A DNA stretch of 64,000 nucleotides from Mycolicibacterium monacense (GCF_010731575.1 NZ_AP022617.1:2356001-2420000); one strand, 5' to 3'; counted from the stretch's first letter, positions 50,332-64,000 are shown. Notes: generated by a model not told the origin, from the sequence alone. Program-made: numbers and translations.

Positions 50332-51203
50332 TGCCCCTGCTCGAGATCGTCGATCAGCCCGACGTGCGTCGGCTTCCAGGCGAACGCCTGTCGCGTGAGA
50401 TCGCTCGAGGCGGGCACATCGAGAGCGAACAGCGCACCGATCCACCCGAAGTGAGCGGCCGTCGACGGCCCCGGAATCGACCTGACCGGCACGTCGAGGT
50501 GTCGGCCGATGATCTCGGCGATGTCGCGGACCGGCACGCCCTCGTCGTCGACCGCGTGCAGGACGGCGCCGGCGGGTGCGTCCTCCACCGCACGCCGGAA
50601 CAGTGCTGCGGCGTCCAGCCGGTGCACCGCAGGCCACCGGTTGGTGCCGTCGCCGGGATGACCGGACACGCCCTGGCGACGCGCGATGCCGATCAGGTGG
50701 GCGACGAAGCCGTGATCGCCCTCCCCGTGCACGGTGGGCGGCAGCCGCAGGATCGAGACCCGGACCCCGTGGTCGGCCCACGGCAGCGCCGCCGCCTCCG
50801 ACAAGCGCATCGAACCCGCGCCCGCCGCAACCTGTTCGGTGATGAACCCGGTCGGACTCGCGAGACCGGCCATCCCGGAGGCCACGACGAGAGGCCGATC
50901 CGATCCGGCCAGCACGGCGCCGAGCGTCTGGATCGCGCGCCGGTCGAGCTCCGCGGCGTTCGCGTAATCGTCGAAGTCGTGGCGGTACGCCAGGTGGATG
51001 ACGCCGTCGCAGGCGTCGGCCCCCGCTCGGATGCCGTCGGGATCGGTCAGGTCACCGCGGTGCACCTCTGCTCCGGCCGCCGCGATCGCGTCGGCTGACG
51101 CGCTCGACCGCGCCAGCCCGACGACGCTGTGACCGGCCGCGATCAACTCGGCGACGACGGCCGAGCCGATGAAACCGGAAGCGCCGGTGACGAAAATCCG
51201 CAT
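50313..51203 (-). CDS. NAD(P)-dependent epimerase/dehydratase-like SDR
   Basis: A 296-residue extended SDR. The cofactor motif is TGASGFIG (6-13). It has VHRGDLTDPD and RLPPTVHGEGDHGFV, but no YxxxK: at that place it reads MRLSEAAAL. This pattern defines an actinobacterial subgroup of putative oxidoreductases with NRWPAVHRLDAA. The ATG has a perfect AGGAGG 4 bases upstream. Upstream are two TetR operator copies, so it is the probable target of the divergent TetR gene. The substrate is unknown. Confidence 0.85.
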   Translation of the reverse strand: MRIFVTGASGFIGSAVVAELIAAGHSVVGLARSSASADAIAAAGAEVHRGDLTDPDGIRAGADACDGVIHLAYRHDFDDYANAAELDRRAIQTLGAVLAGSDRPLVVASGMAGLASPTGFITEQVAAGAGSMRLSEAAALPWADHGVRVSILRLPPTVHGEGDHGFVAHLIGIARRQGVSGHPGDGTNRWPAVHRLDAAALFRRAVEDAPAGAVLHAVDDEGVPVRDIAEIIGRHLDVPVRSIPGPSTAAHFGWIGALFALDVPASSDLTRQAFAWKPTHVGLIDDLEQGHYFSGR

Positions 51204-51212
51204 GATTCCTCC

Positions 51213-51262
51213 TGATGTCAGTGACTGTCATCAGAGTAACGCCGATGACAGTCACTGTCATC
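51213..51262. promoter_or_regulatory. Duplicated TetR operator in the SDR/tetR divergent promoter
   Basis: Site B (51244-51262) GATGACAGTCACTGTCATC is a perfect 19-bp palindrome. Site A (51214-51232) GATGTCAGTGACTGTCATC differs by one arm base and extends by one T:A pair. Centres are 30 bp apart. TACTCT, a -10 for the SDR gene, lies exactly in the 11-base spacer (51233-51238). TAGGAT (51267-51272), the -10 for tetR, follows site B and ends 6 bases before the ATG at 51279. Confidence 0.85.
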
Positions 51263-51278
51263 CCGTTAGGATCTGGGC

Positions 51279-51854
51279 ATGGTCCGCTGGCAACCCGACG
51301 CCCGGGGGCGCCTCGAGCAGGCGGCCCTGGAGTTGTACGCGGAACGCGGTTTCGACGGGACCACGGTCGCCGACATCGCCGACCGGGCCGGCCTGACTGA
51401 ACGCACCTTCTTCCGGTACTTCGCCGACAAGCGCGAGGCGCTGTTCGGCGGCCAGACCGCAATGATCGATCTGATGGTCAAAGCCGTTGCCGCAGCGCCG
51501 GATTCCGTCGCACCGATCGAAGCTGTCGCATCGGCGCTGAACGCGGTGGCGGCCACCTTCGACGGCCGTCTCGACGACGTCCGCCGGCGTCAGGCCGTCA
51601 TCGCCGCCACGCCGGCCCTCCAGGAGCGCGAATCGTCGAAACTGGCACTCTTGGCCGCCGCGCTGACAGATGCGCTGCGCGCCCGCGACGTCGCCGAAAC
51701 GACCGCTCGGCTGGCCGCGGAGACCGGCGTCGCCGTCTTCCGCATCGCCTTCGAGCGCTGGGTCGCCGGTGGCGATCAGCGTGATCTGGCGCAGCACCTT
51801 CGCGAGTTGCTCGACGAGTTGGCCACGATGACCGCGCGACCCACCACCACGTGA
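51279..51854 (+). CDS. TetR-family transcriptional regulator
   Basis: A 191-residue repressor. The N-terminal domain has RLEQAALELYAERGFDGTTVADIADRAGLTERTFFRYFADKREALF, a canonical TetR helix-turn-helix (about 8-55). The C-terminal ligand domain is not assignable. It diverges from the SDR gene; two palindromes between them are its probable binding sites, giving joint repression and autorepression. The ATG at 51279 appears leaderless. The gene is followed by the monooxygenase after 67 bases. Confidence 0.92.
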   Translation: MVRWQPDARGRLEQAALELYAERGFDGTTVADIADRAGLTERTFFRYFADKREALFGGQTAMIDLMVKAVAAAPDSVAPIEAVASALNAVAATFDGRLDDVRRRQAVIAATPALQERESSKLALLAAALTDALRARDVAETTARLAAETGVAVFRIAFERWVAGGDQRDLAQHLRELLDELATMTARPTTT

Positions 51855-51921
51855 CCCCTTTGACCGATCGCCGCGGCGTCGGCTAGAACGGCAGGCGAGG
51901 CCCGCGACGGAAGGCGGCACG

Positions 51922-53401
51922 ATGCCCGACCACCACACCCTCATCGTCGGCGCCGGTTTCGCCGGGATCGGCGCGGCGATCGCACTGGACAAGGCGGGTT
52001 TCGCCGACTACCGCATCGTCGAGGCCGGAGACGCACCCGGCGGCACCTGGTACTGGAACACCTACCCGGGCATCGCCGTCGACATCCCGTCGTTCTCCTA
52101 CCAGTTCTCCTTCGAGCAGAGCCCGGACTGGTCGCGCACGTACGCGCCGGGCCACGAACTACGGGCCTACGCCGAACACTGTGTCGACAAGTACGGCCTG
52201 CGGGACCGGATCCGGTTCGGCACCGAAGTGCTCGGCGCGACGTTCGACGAAGGCGCCGACGAGTGGCGGCTGCGCCTGGACTCCGGTGACGAACTGACCT
52301 CACGGTTCCTGATCAACGCGACCGGTGTGCTGACCGTGCCGAACATGCCCGACATCCCGGGCGTCGACTCCTTCGCCGGAACCACCATGCACACCGCCCG
52401 CTGGGACGCCGGAGTGGACCTGCGCGGTAAGCGGGTGGCGGTCATCGGCACCGGGGCGTCCGCGGTGCAGGTGATCCCCGAGATCGCCCCGCTCGTCGAG
52501 CGCCTCGACGTCTTCCAGCGCACACCGATCTGGTGCTTCCCGAAGTTCGACGTGCCGCTGCCGCGGGCGCTGCGCGGCGCGATGCGGCTGCCGGGCGGAA
52601 AAGCCGTGCAGCGGTTGCTGAGTCAGGCCTACGTCGAGTTCACGTTCCCGCTGGCCGCGCAGTACTTCACCATCAACCCGCTGGCCAAGCGGATGGACAC
52701 GATGGGCAGGTCCTATCTGCGCAAGCAGGTCGACGACCCGGCGACCCGGGACAAGCTGACGCCGCGCTACGCGGTGGGCTGCAAACGCCCCGGCTTCCAC
52801 AACACGTATCTGGCCACGTTCAACCGCAGCAACGTCCGGTTGATCACCGAGCCGATCGACAAGATCACCGGGTCCGGGGTCTGCACCACTGACGGGCAGA
52901 GCCACGACGTCGACGTGCTGATCCTGGCCACCGGCTTCAAGGTGGCCGACACCGACGCGCAGACCTTCGCGATCCACGGTTCCGGCGGCCGGTCGCTTGC
53001 GGAGTTCTGGGAGACCAACCGGCTGCAGGCCTACGAGGGCGTCAGCGTGCCGGGGTTCCCGAACCTGTTCTCGGTGAGCGGCCCGTACGGATATGTCGGC
53101 TCGTCGTACTTCGCCCTCATCGAGACCCAGACCCGCCACATCGTGCGGTGTCTGCGGGAGGCGCGGCAGCAGTCGGCCGACCGGGTCGAGGTGAGCCGGG
53201 CGGCCAACGACCGGTACTTCGACGAGATGATGCGCAAGCGGCACCGCCAGATCTTCTGGCAGGACAGCTGCCGCGACGCGCGCAGCTACTACTTCGACCG
53301 CAACGGCGACGTGCCGCTACGGCCGGCCAGCACGCTCGAGGCGTACTGGCGCAGCCGGCGGTTTCCTCTCGACGACTACGAGTACTCGCCCCGCATCGTC
53401 G

Positions 53402-53418
<17 letters not shown>
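51922..53418 (+). CDS. FAD-dependent Baeyer-Villiger-type monooxygenase, Rv1393c-like
   Basis: A 498-residue class B flavoprotein. The FAD motif is GAGFAGIG (10-17). The Baeyer-Villiger fingerprint is FxGxxxHxxxW(D), here [12 protein letters not shown] from Phe151. The NADPH Rossmann is GTGASAVQ (about 178-185). Such enzymes insert oxygen next to a ketone, giving esters or lactones; EthA is a relative. Shine-Dalgarno GGAAGG precedes the ATG. It may be co-regulated with the upstream tetR. The stop overlaps convergent metK by 17 bases. Confidence 0.9.
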
Positions 53419-54610
<1,192 letters not shown>

Positions 54611-54751
54611 GTCTGATCCTCACTCGTATTGAGACTTGTACTGAACTTCCGCATGTTTGATTAGCCCGTCAAATCGTATCGGTGCCCAGTTGCACCCAAG
54701 CGTGTACCCGAGCCCCGCGCAACCCTTTGATGCAGCCGAATCCCCCGCCGG

Positions 54752-56002
54752 TCACCCGTTGCTGTTCTGCAGAAAGGCGACGATCGCGTCCACGATACGG
54801 CTGGCCATCAGAGTTTTCGAACCGTGCTCCAGCGCGGTCTCGGTTCCGTCGGCGGCCAGCAGCCAACCGTCGTTGTTGTCGACCTCGAACGCGCGGTTAT
54901 CGCCCACCGCGTTGACGACCAGAAGGTCCGAGCCCTTGCGCTTGAACTTGGCGCGGGCGTGGAACAGCACGTCACCGTTCGCGTCGCCGGTCTCGGCGGC
55001 GAAACCCACGATCGCCCGCATGTTGGGCAGCTGTCCGTCGGCGCGCGCCCGGACCGCCCCGGCGAGGATGTCGTCGGTGCGGGTCAGGTCGATCGTCGGC
55101 GCGTCCTCGCCGGGATCGCTGGACTTCTTGATCTTGCTGGTCGCGGCGTGGACGGGCCGGAAGTCGGCGACCGCGGCCGCCATCACCAGCACGTGCGCGG
55201 CGGGGGCGTGTTTGGACACCGCATCGCGCAGTTGGGCCGCGGACCCGATGTGCACCACCTCGACACCGGCCGGGTCGACCAGACCCGCGGTGTTCCCGGC
55301 GATCAACGTGACGTCGGCGCCGCGCTGGGCCAACACCCGCGCCATCGCGTAGCCCTGCTTACCGGAACTGCGGTTGCCGATGAACCGGACGGGGTCGATC
55401 GGTTCGCGGGTGCCGCCGGCGGTCACCAGGGCCTTCACCCCGGCCAGGTCGTAGGGCAGCGCGTCACCGCGCACCAGCAGCAGTTGGGCCAGGGTGGCGA
55501 TCTCCTCGGCCTCGGGCAGCCGGCCGGCACCGCTGTCGGCGCCGGTGAGCCGCCCGGAGGCGGGTTCGAGGACGACCGCGCCACGGCGGCGCAAGGTCGC
55601 GACGTTGTCCACGGTCGCGGGGTGGAACCACATCTCGGTGTGCATCGCCGGGGCGAACAGCACCGGGCACCGGGCGGTCAGCAGCGTGGCGGTCAGCAGA
55701 TCGTCGGCGCGGCCGGCGACCGCACGGGCCAGCAGGTCGGCGGTGGCCGGCGCTACGACCACCAGATCGGCGTCCTGCCCGATGCGCACGTGCGGCACCT
55801 CGTGGACGTCATCCCAGACCCCGGTGTGGACGGGGTGGCCGGACAGGGCCTCGAACGTCGCGGCGCCGACGAAGCGCAGCGCCGACTCGGTGGGCAGCAC
55901 GCGGACGTCGTGTCCGGCTTCGGTCAGCTGACGGACCAGCGTGCACGCCTTGTAGGCGGCGATGCCTCCGGCGACGCCGACGATGATCCGCTTGCGGTCC
56001 AC
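54752..56002 (-). CDS. coaBC: Phosphopantothenoylcysteine synthase/decarboxylase
   Basis: A 416-residue bifunctional coenzyme A enzyme. The N-terminal CoaC flavin domain (about 1-190) has VGVAGGIAAYKACTL, VVAPATADLLARA and FAPAMHTEMW. The C-terminal CoaB synthetase has ALVTAGGTREPIDPVRFIGNRSSGKQG (from about 212) and FAAETGD. The GTG at 56002 is 15 bases after rpoZ. It belongs to the mihF-gmk-rpoZ-coaBC unit. Confidence 0.96.
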   Translation of the reverse strand: MDRKRIIVGVAGGIAAYKACTLVRQLTEAGHDVRVLPTESALRFVGAATFEALSGHPVHTGVWDDVHEVPHVRIGQDADLVVVAPATADLLARAVAGRADDLLTATLLTARCPVLFAPAMHTEMWFHPATVDNVATLRRRGAVVLEPASGRLTGADSGAGRLPEAEEIATLAQLLLVRGDALPYDLAGVKALVTAGGTREPIDPVRFIGNRSSGKQGYAMARVLAQRGADVTLIAGNTAGLVDPAGVEVVHIGSAAQLRDAVSKHAPAAHVLVMAAAVADFRPVHAATSKIKKSSDPGEDAPTIDLTRTDDILAGAVRARADGQLPNMRAIVGFAAETGDANGDVLFHARAKFKRKGSDLLVVNAVGDNRAFEVDNNDGWLLAADGTETALEHGSKTLMASRIVDAIVAFLQNSNG

Positions 56003-56017
56003 TCCGGACGCCCTGAG

Positions 56018-56341
56018 CTACTCGCCCTCGGTGTGCTCGAGCAGGTCCTCGTGGATCTCGCGCAGGGCGATCGACAGCGGCTTCTCCTGCAGGCCGGGCT
56101 CGACCAGCGGGCCGACGTACTCGAGGATGCCGTCACCGAGCTGGTTGTAGTAGTCGTTGATCTGGCGGGCGCGCTTGGCGGCGTAGATCACCAGCGCGTA
56201 CTTGCTCGACGCCCGATCCAGCAACTCGTCGATGGGCGGATTGGTAATGCCCAGCGGCGTGTCGTAGGCGCCGGCGGCGGCCGCGTCGATGGTCAGGTCG
56301 TCCACGGCGGTCAACTGCGCGTCGGCGTGCGGGGTGCTCAC
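56018..56341 (-). CDS. rpoZ: DNA-directed RNA polymerase omega subunit
   Basis: A 107-residue subunit aiding RNA polymerase assembly. [37 protein letters not shown] is the strongly conserved region, and the C-terminus [10 protein letters not shown] matches other mycobacteria. The frame continues to 56383, but the GTG at 56341 has AGGAGA at 8-9 bases and begins STPHADAQL, as in M. smegmatis. The variable N-terminus differs between species. Confidence 0.97.
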   Translation of the reverse strand: MSTPHADAQLTAVDDLTIDAAAAGAYDTPLGITNPPIDELLDRASSKYALVIYAAKRARQINDYYNQLGDGILEYVGPLVEPGLQEKPLSIALREIHEDLLEHTEGE

Positions 56342-56399
56342 GTAAAAAATCTCCTGGCGATGTGCGGAAGGTGAGAGGTTCACCTCTGCTTGGGGCGGA

Positions 56400-56996
56400 T
56401 CAGGCCGGATTCGTGCCGGCCGACGTGTGGCCCACCAGCAAGGATACCAATTCTGAGCAGGCAGATTCCAACTGGCTGTTCACGACGACCACATCGAAGT
56501 CGCTCTGCGCGGCCAACTCGGTGCGCGCAGTGTCCAGCCGTCGGCTCATCACGTCCGGCGTTTCGGTGCCGCGACCCACCAACCGGCGTTCCAGCACCTC
56601 CCAGCTCGGCGGGGCGAGGAACACCGAGAGGGCCTCGGGCATGGCTTGTTTGACCGCCCGGGCGCCGGCCAGATCGACCTCGATCAGCACCGGCCGACCC
56701 GCCGCGGTGGCCTCGCGGACCGGCCGGGCCGGGGTGCCGGAGCGGTGCAGGCCGCCGTGGATCTCGGCCCACTCCAACAGGGCGCCGTCGTCGATGAGCT
56801 GCTGAAACGCCTCGGGGGTGACGAAGGAGTAATCGACCCCGTCCACCTCGCCCGGACGCGGGGCCCGCGTGGTGGCTGAGACGCTGAAGTACAGGTCGGG
56901 AATGCGCTCGCGCAGGCACCGCACCACGGTGGACTTCCCGACAGCGGAGGGGCCGGACAGGACAACGACCCGTCCGACCCCTCGGCCGGTGTTCAA
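56400..56996 (-). CDS. gmk: Guanylate kinase
   Basis: A 198-residue enzyme phosphorylating GMP. Walker A is GPSAVGKST (15-23); [20 protein letters not shown] is the GMP-binding segment, and LIEVDLAGA the Walker B. The start codon is TTG at 56996; the family N-terminus cannot begin later, and no ATG or GTG is in frame before mihF. It follows mihF by 10 bases. Confidence 0.94.
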   Translation of the reverse strand: MNTGRGVGRVVVLSGPSAVGKSTVVRCLRERIPDLYFSVSATTRAPRPGEVDGVDYSFVTPEAFQQLIDDGALLEWAEIHGGLHRSGTPARPVREATAAGRPVLIEVDLAGARAVKQAMPEALSVFLAPPSWEVLERRLVGRGTETPDVMSRRLDTARTELAAQSDFDVVVVNSQLESACSELVSLLVGHTSAGTNPA

Positions 56997-57006
56997 CGTG
57001 TGCGCC

Positions 57007-57324
57007 CTAGGACTGATCGAACTTCTCGAGCAGAGCCTTGCGCTGGCGGTCGCCGAGACCGCGCAGCCGGCGGGTCGGGGCGATCTCGAGTTCGGTCATG
57101 ATCTCCTGCGCCTTGACCTTGCCGACCTTCGGCAATGCCTCCAGCAGCGCGGAGACCTTCATCTTGCCCAAGACCTCGTCGGTCTCGGCATCCTTGAGCA
57201 CCTGCTTGAGGTTGGTGCCGCCGCGCTTCAGCCGATCTTTGAGCTCGGCACGCGCTCGACGTGCGGCAGCAGCCTTCTCCAACGCTGCCGCGCGCTGTTC
57301 GTCGGTCAACTGGGGAAGGGCCAC
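57007..57324 (-). CDS. mihF: Mycobacterial integration host factor mIHF
   Basis: A 105-residue nucleoid protein. [32 protein letters not shown] is followed by the helix-two-turn-helix region [21 protein letters not shown] and the C-terminal [18 protein letters not shown] that binds DNA. mIHF is essential in M. smegmatis and shapes DNA for phage L5 integration. The frame extends to 57411, but the GTG at 57324 has GGAGGAA at the ideal spacing. It leads mihF-gmk-rpoZ-coaBC. Confidence 0.95.
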   Translation of the reverse strand: MALPQLTDEQRAAALEKAAAARRARAELKDRLKRGGTNLKQVLKDAETDEVLGKMKVSALLEALPKVGKVKAQEIMTELEIAPTRRLRGLGDRQRKALLEKFDQS

Positions 57325-57733
57325 GGGGTTCCTCCGTCTCTGGCGATTTCTCTCGGCCATCTTTTTCTGTCTCGGCTGGTAGAACCAGCCAGCGACGACG
57401 ACCGTACCCACGCAGCCCGACGAAAGCTAACCCCACCCCCGCGTTTCTCGATCAAAAGCCCAGCGTGTAGTGGTGCGCGACGCTGCGGAGCGTCGGCGCG
57501 TCGCGCGGGCTGCACGCCGGCCGCAACGGCCGATTTGCCTGTCCAACAGGGGTTTTGCGGCCGAAATGTGCCCACGAACCGTCCCGGCTGGGTCTGAAGT
57601 GCAGGTAGAGGGTTCGGCGGGGGTAGGCCGCAAACTTAAATTTTCGCTGGTCACGGCGTGTCGGGCGTGTCGGGGACGCCTTGCGCGGACGCCACCGCCG
57701 CGCAGCCCGCGCTCAACCGACTGGGTATCCAGG
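57325..57733. other. Gene-free interval upstream of mihF
   Basis: About 410 bases without a supportable gene. In M. tuberculosis PE/PPE genes lie here. It must hold the mihF promoter and perhaps a long leader. An AT-rich island (57632-57645) in GC-rich sequence contains TAAATT (plus) and TAAGTT (minus) hexamers, both -10-like. The rest shows G/C-rich sequence without repeats I could detect. Confidence 0.5.
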
Positions 57734-57797
57734 GCACCGAGTGTGAAGCCACGGCGCTGTTCGGGCCGTTTTCTCGCCGTGGGTTCACACTCGGTGC
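57734..57797 (-). terminator. 23-bp inverted repeat ending pyrF
   Basis: Arms 57734-57756 and 57775-57797 pair at 22 of 23 positions around an 18-base loop. The right arm contains the last four codons and stop of pyrF. No T-tract follows. It probably terminates the pyr operon and looks like a dispersed intergenic repeat. Confidence 0.65.
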
Positions 57798-58603
57798 GCG
57801 AGGTACGCCACGTCGTCGCGCATCCGCTCGGCGGCGCCGCGCAACGCGTCCACGTCCGGCCCGGCGCGCAGCACCTCACGTGACACCGTCGGCAGCAGCT
57901 GGCCGGGACGGGCGCCTCCGAGACCGCCGAGAGCCTCCGGACGGCCGCCCTGGGCGCCGACACCGGGCACCAGCACAGGGCCACCGAGTGCGCTCACATC
58001 GGGCGGTTCGGTGACGGTGGCGCCGACGACCACTCCGACCGACCCCGGACCCCCGGCTTCACGGTTCACCGCGGCGGCGGCGTCGACGATGGACTGCGCG
58101 ACCGTGCGGCCGTCGACCCGGGCGCGCTGCACGCTCGCCCCCTCCGGATTCGACGTGGCGGCGAGCACGAACACGCCCCGCCCGTGTGCGGCGGCGGTGT
58201 CGAGGAGCGGCTGAAGCGAGCCGAAGCCCAGATACGGCGATGCGGTCACCGCGTCGGCGGCCAGCGGCGACTCCCCCGCCCACGCCTGGGCGTAGGCCGC
58301 CATCGTGGAGCCGATGTCGCCGCGTTTGGCGTCGGCCAGCACCAGGACGCCGCGCGCGCGCAGTTCGGCGATCGTGCGTTCGAGCACCGCGAACCCCGCC
58401 GAGCCGTACGCCTCGAAGAACGCCACCTGGGGTTTGACGATCGCGAATCCGGCGAACGCCTCGACGCAGATCTCACAGAACCGGCCCAGGCCGTCGGCGT
58501 CGACGGACAGCCCCCACGAGGTCAGCAGTTCCGGATGCGGGTCGATACCCGGGCACAGCGGTCCGCGGCTCGCGACCGCCTCGGCGAGCCGCTGCCCGAA
58601 CAC
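57785..58603 (-). CDS. pyrF: Orotidine 5'-phosphate decarboxylase
   Basis: A 272-residue enzyme (274 if started at CTG) making UMP from OMP, of the actinobacterial/subfamily 2 type. [32 protein letters not shown] (catalytic Lys-Asp pair) and [11 protein letters not shown] are diagnostic. The GTG at 58603 lies 3 bases after the carB stop. Alignment with M. tuberculosis, which begins two residues earlier, points to CTG at 58609, overlapping the carB stop as CTGA. Which is used is open. It is the last gene of the pyr operon. Confidence 0.92.
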   Translation of the reverse strand: MFGQRLAEAVASRGPLCPGIDPHPELLTSWGLSVDADGLGRFCEICVEAFAGFAIVKPQVAFFEAYGSAGFAVLERTIAELRARGVLVLADAKRGDIGSTMAAYAQAWAGESPLAADAVTASPYLGFGSLQPLLDTAAAHGRGVFVLAATSNPEGASVQRARVDGRTVAQSIVDAAAAVNREAGGPGSVGVVVGATVTEPPDVSALGGPVLVPGVGAQGGRPEALGGLGGARPGQLLPTVSREVLRAGPDVDALRGAAERMRDDVAYLAHRV

Positions 58604-58605
58604 CG

Positions 58606-61943
<3,338 letters not shown>

Positions 61944-61944
<1 letters not shown>

Positions 61945-63107
61945 TACTTCTCCTCCGACATCTGGTCGACGAACTGGTCGAACAGATAGTTCGCATCGTG
62001 CGGGCCGGCCGCGGCCTCCGGGTGGTACTGCACCGAGAAGGCCCGCCCGTTGACGAGTTTGACGCCTTCGACGACCCCGTCGTTGGCGCAGGTGTGGCTG
62101 ACGACGGCCGCCCCGAACGGGGTGTCGAAACGTTCACCCGCTTCGCCTTCGAGCGCGAAACCGTGGTTCTGCGCGGTGATCGCGACGCGACCGGTTGCGT
62201 GGTCCATCACCGGCACGTTGATGCCGCGGTGACCGAACACCATCTTGTAGGTGCCCCGGCCCAGAGCCCGGCCGAGGATCTGGTTGCCGAAGCAGATGCC
62301 GAACAGCGGGATGCCGGCGCCCAGCACCTCCCGGGTGACCTCGACGACATGGTCGGCCACCGCCGGATCGCCCGGCCCGTTGGACAGGAACACCCCGTCG
62401 GGTTTGAGGTCGGCGATCTGCTCGAAGGTGGCCCGGGCGGGCAGCACATGGCTGCGGATGCCGCGCCGCGCGAAGTTGCGCGGGGTGTTGGTCTTGATGC
62501 CGAGGTCGATCGCCGCGACGGTGAACCGGTGGGCCCCCTCGGGTTCCACGATGTAGACATCGTCGGTGCTGACCTTGTCCGCCAGGCTCGCGCCGAGCAT
62601 GCCCGGTTGGCTGCGGACGCGTTCGAGCAGTTCCGACATCGGTGCGGCGGACTCGTCGCCGCTGAAGATGCCCGCCTTCATGGCGCCGCGGGTGCGCAGA
62701 TGGCGCACCAGCGCGCGGGTGTCGATACCGGCGATGCCGACGACGCCCTGGCGGACCAGTTCCTCGTCGAGGGTGCCGGTGGCGCGCCAGTTCGAGGCGC
62801 GCGGCGACGGGTCGCGGACGGCGTAGCCGGCTACCCAGATCCTGTCGTCGCGGCTCTCGGCGTCTTCGTGGTTCCAGCCCGTGTTGCCGATCTGCGGTGC
62901 GGTCGCGACCACGATCTGGCCGTAGTAACTGGGGTCGGTGAGAGTCTCCTGGTATCCCGACATCCCGGTCGAGAACACCGCCTCACCGAGTGTCTGCCCG
63001 ACGGCGCCGTAGGGCACCCCGGTGAAGACCCGCCCGTCCTCCAGGACGAGAAGGGCCACGGCCCCATCGATGCGCGATCCGCTTCGCGTCTCGCTCGTGT
63101 TGCTCAC
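61944..63107 (-). CDS. carA: Carbamoyl-phosphate synthase small chain
   Basis: A 387-residue glutaminase subunit. The C-terminal class I amidotransferase has the nucleophile Cys in [11 protein letters not shown] (about 270) and His/Glu in SVQYHPEA. The N-terminal domain has [15 protein letters not shown] and [17 protein letters not shown]. The GTG at 63107 overlaps the upstream stop (GTGA). Longer in-frame sequence lies within the membrane-protein gene. Confidence 0.96.
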
Positions 63108-63604
63108 GCTACTTCCTCCAGCCAGCGGTCGTACTTGGTGCGGTCGTCGCCGCGGAATCCGGTGTCGATCTCGGTACCCGACGGGAGGCGCCATCGGATG
63201 GCCAGGATGCCGTCGTGGGTGAGGGCTTTGCCGACCATGCCGCGCTCCGTGCGGATCGCGGTCACCGATTCCGCGGGGATCCAGATCGAGTGGGCGCCAC
63301 TGCGCTGCACCATGATCCCCTCGGGGAACCGGGTCAGCACCGCCTTGGTGCGGTAACCGAGATCACCCACGACGATCCGGTCGTGCCAGTTCGGCGCCAG
63401 CGTGCAGCCGACGTAGAGGCCCTTCATCGGGGGGATGACGGCCTGGCTCACCGTATCCGGCAGCGGCGGCAGTTTACCGATCAACTTGACCTGCCGTTGG
63501 GCGCGGCTGTGCCACCCGCGCATCATGGCCCGGATCAGCAGCCCGATCGCCACGACGATGACGGCCGCCAGGACGAGCGACGTGACGAGGGTCCCGGTGT
63601 TCAC
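63104..63604 (-). CDS. Membrane protein of the pyr operon, Rv1382-like
   Basis: A 166-residue protein with one N-terminal helix (about 5-27, [23 protein letters not shown]). A soluble domain follows ([27 protein letters not shown], then [15 protein letters not shown]), with a PH-like feel. It overlaps both neighbours by 4 bases (pyrC stop, carA start), so it is fully inside the operon. The function is unknown; it is conserved at this place in mycobacteria. Confidence 0.88.
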   Translation of the reverse strand: MNTGTLVTSLVLAAVIVVAIGLLIRAMMRGWHSRAQRQVKLIGKLPPLPDTVSQAVIPPMKGLYVGCTLAPNWHDRIVVGDLGYRTKAVLTRFPEGIMVQRSGAHSIWIPAESVTAIRTERGMVGKALTHDGILAIRWRLPSGTEIDTGFRGDDRTKYDRWLEEVA

Positions 63605-64000
63605 AGGCTCGGACTCTTCCCGTCGCGGGCGGTCACCTTGCCGCGCAACATGGTCAGCGTGACCGTGGCGGGCAACGTCATCTCCTGGAACGGCGTGTTG
63701 TCGGAGCGGCTGGCCAGCGCGGAGCCGCTGACGGTCCAGGTGGCGTCGGGATCGACGACGGTCAGGTTGGCCGGCTCCCCGACCTCGATCGGACGGCCCT
63801 GATCGGGTAGGCCGACGATGCGGGCCGGGGCCTCGCTCATCACCCGCGCGACGTCGCGCCAGCTCAGCAGGCCGGGTTCGACCATGGTCCGCACCACCAC
63901 CGACAGCGCCGTCTGCAACCCCAGCATTCCGGGCCGGGCTGCGGCGAATTCGCACATCTTCTCGTGTTCGGCGTGCGGGGCGTGGTCGGTGGCCACACAG
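63601..64000 (-). CDS. pyrC: Dihydroorotase (5' part outside window)
   Basis: The C-terminal 132 residues of the amidohydrolase that closes dihydroorotate. [13 protein letters not shown] holds the metal/substrate-binding Asp and His of type I enzymes. [38 protein letters not shown] and the composite-domain end ([18 protein letters not shown]) are typical. The stop overlaps the next start (GTGA). It is upstream in the pyrimidine operon. Confidence 0.94.
   Translation of the reverse strand, partial: CVATDHAPHAEHEKMCEFAAARPGMLGLQTALSVVVRTMVEPGLLSWRDVARVMSEAPARIVGLPDQGRPIEVGEPANLTVVDPDATWTVSGSALASRSDNTPFQEMTLPATVTLTMLRGKVTARDGKSPSL

Noticed and set aside
54611..54751. SAM riboswitch before metK
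   Set aside because: The 141 bases lack the conserved SAM-I/II/IV core elements I know; a usual Shine-Dalgarno explains the start.
57007..57411. Longer mIHF from 57411
   Set aside because: The GTG at 57324 has an ideal Shine-Dalgarno and gives the 105-aa form known from M. smegmatis.

Overview
The window comes from a GC-rich actinobacterium, very probably a rapidly growing mycobacterium (Mycolicibacterium type). Protein sequences and gene order follow the Mycobacterium tuberculosis Rv1381-Rv1451 interval as I remember it, read in the reverse direction: pyrC-carA-carB-pyrF-mihF-gmk-rpoZ-coaBC-metK, priA, fmt-rsmB-rpe-ribG, P55-lprG, riboflavin genes, uvrC-rapZ-yvcK-whiA, gap-pgk-tpiA-secG, pgl-opcA-zwf2-tal-tkt and ctaB. 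A phosphoenolpyruvate carboxylase gene and a polyol ABC-transporter operon resembling those of M. smegmatis argue against the tuberculosis complex. All gene identifications are from memory of these families; no search was run.

Layout. 1-6827: sugar/polyol catabolic locus (divergent BtpA-like gene, FGGY kinase, SDR dehydrogenase, complete ABC importer). 6846-15093: heme O synthase gene ctaB, divergent from a pentose-phosphate operon (tkt, tal, zwf2, opcA, pgl) and a small coiled-coil protein. 15185-21634: minus-strand central-carbon block (gap, pgk, tpiA, secG, a 58-aa protein, ppc). 21713-25655: accessory insert (binding protein without signal peptide, 13E12-type HNH protein, MFS pump with divergent TetR). 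25652-30618: uvrC-rapZ-yvcK-whiA operon. 30728-33585: secreted gamma-glutamyltransferase, a GNAT acetyltransferase and a PH-like membrane protein. 33582-39869: riboflavin genes, interrupted by the plus-strand lprG-P55 lipid-export pair. 39869-47234: rpe, rsmB, fmt, a LemA/DUF2207 membrane pair and priA. 47286-53418: accessory enzymes (exported acetamidase-like protein, lysoplasmalogenase, lipase, SDR, TetR, Baeyer-Villiger-type monooxygenase). 53402-64000: metK, coaBC, rpoZ, gmk, mihF, then pyrF, carB, carA, a membrane protein and the end of pyrC.

How genes work together. The first operon would import a polyol, oxidise it to a ketose and phosphorylate it, feeding the pentose-phosphate enzymes encoded close by. 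zwf2-opcA-pgl-tal-tkt with gap-pgk-tpiA-ppc form a central-carbon island. yvcK and rapZ homologues couple carbon flux to cell-wall synthesis beside whiA. lprG-P55 exports triacylglycerides and lipoglycans. The monooxygenase and lipase could act in sequence on ketones and the esters they yield.

Regulatory signals. Many first genes of transcription units have a TANNNT -10 hexamer placed 6-7 bases before an ATG or GTG with no Shine-Dalgarno sequence, the architecture of mycobacterial leaderless mRNAs. Two TetR genes lie at compact divergent promoters. One has duplicated 19-bp operators 30 bp apart; the other has two -10 boxes sharing bases. Two long intergenic inverted repeats end genes near 15.1 and 57.8 kb. 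I saw no tRNA, rRNA, insertion sequence or CRISPR array.
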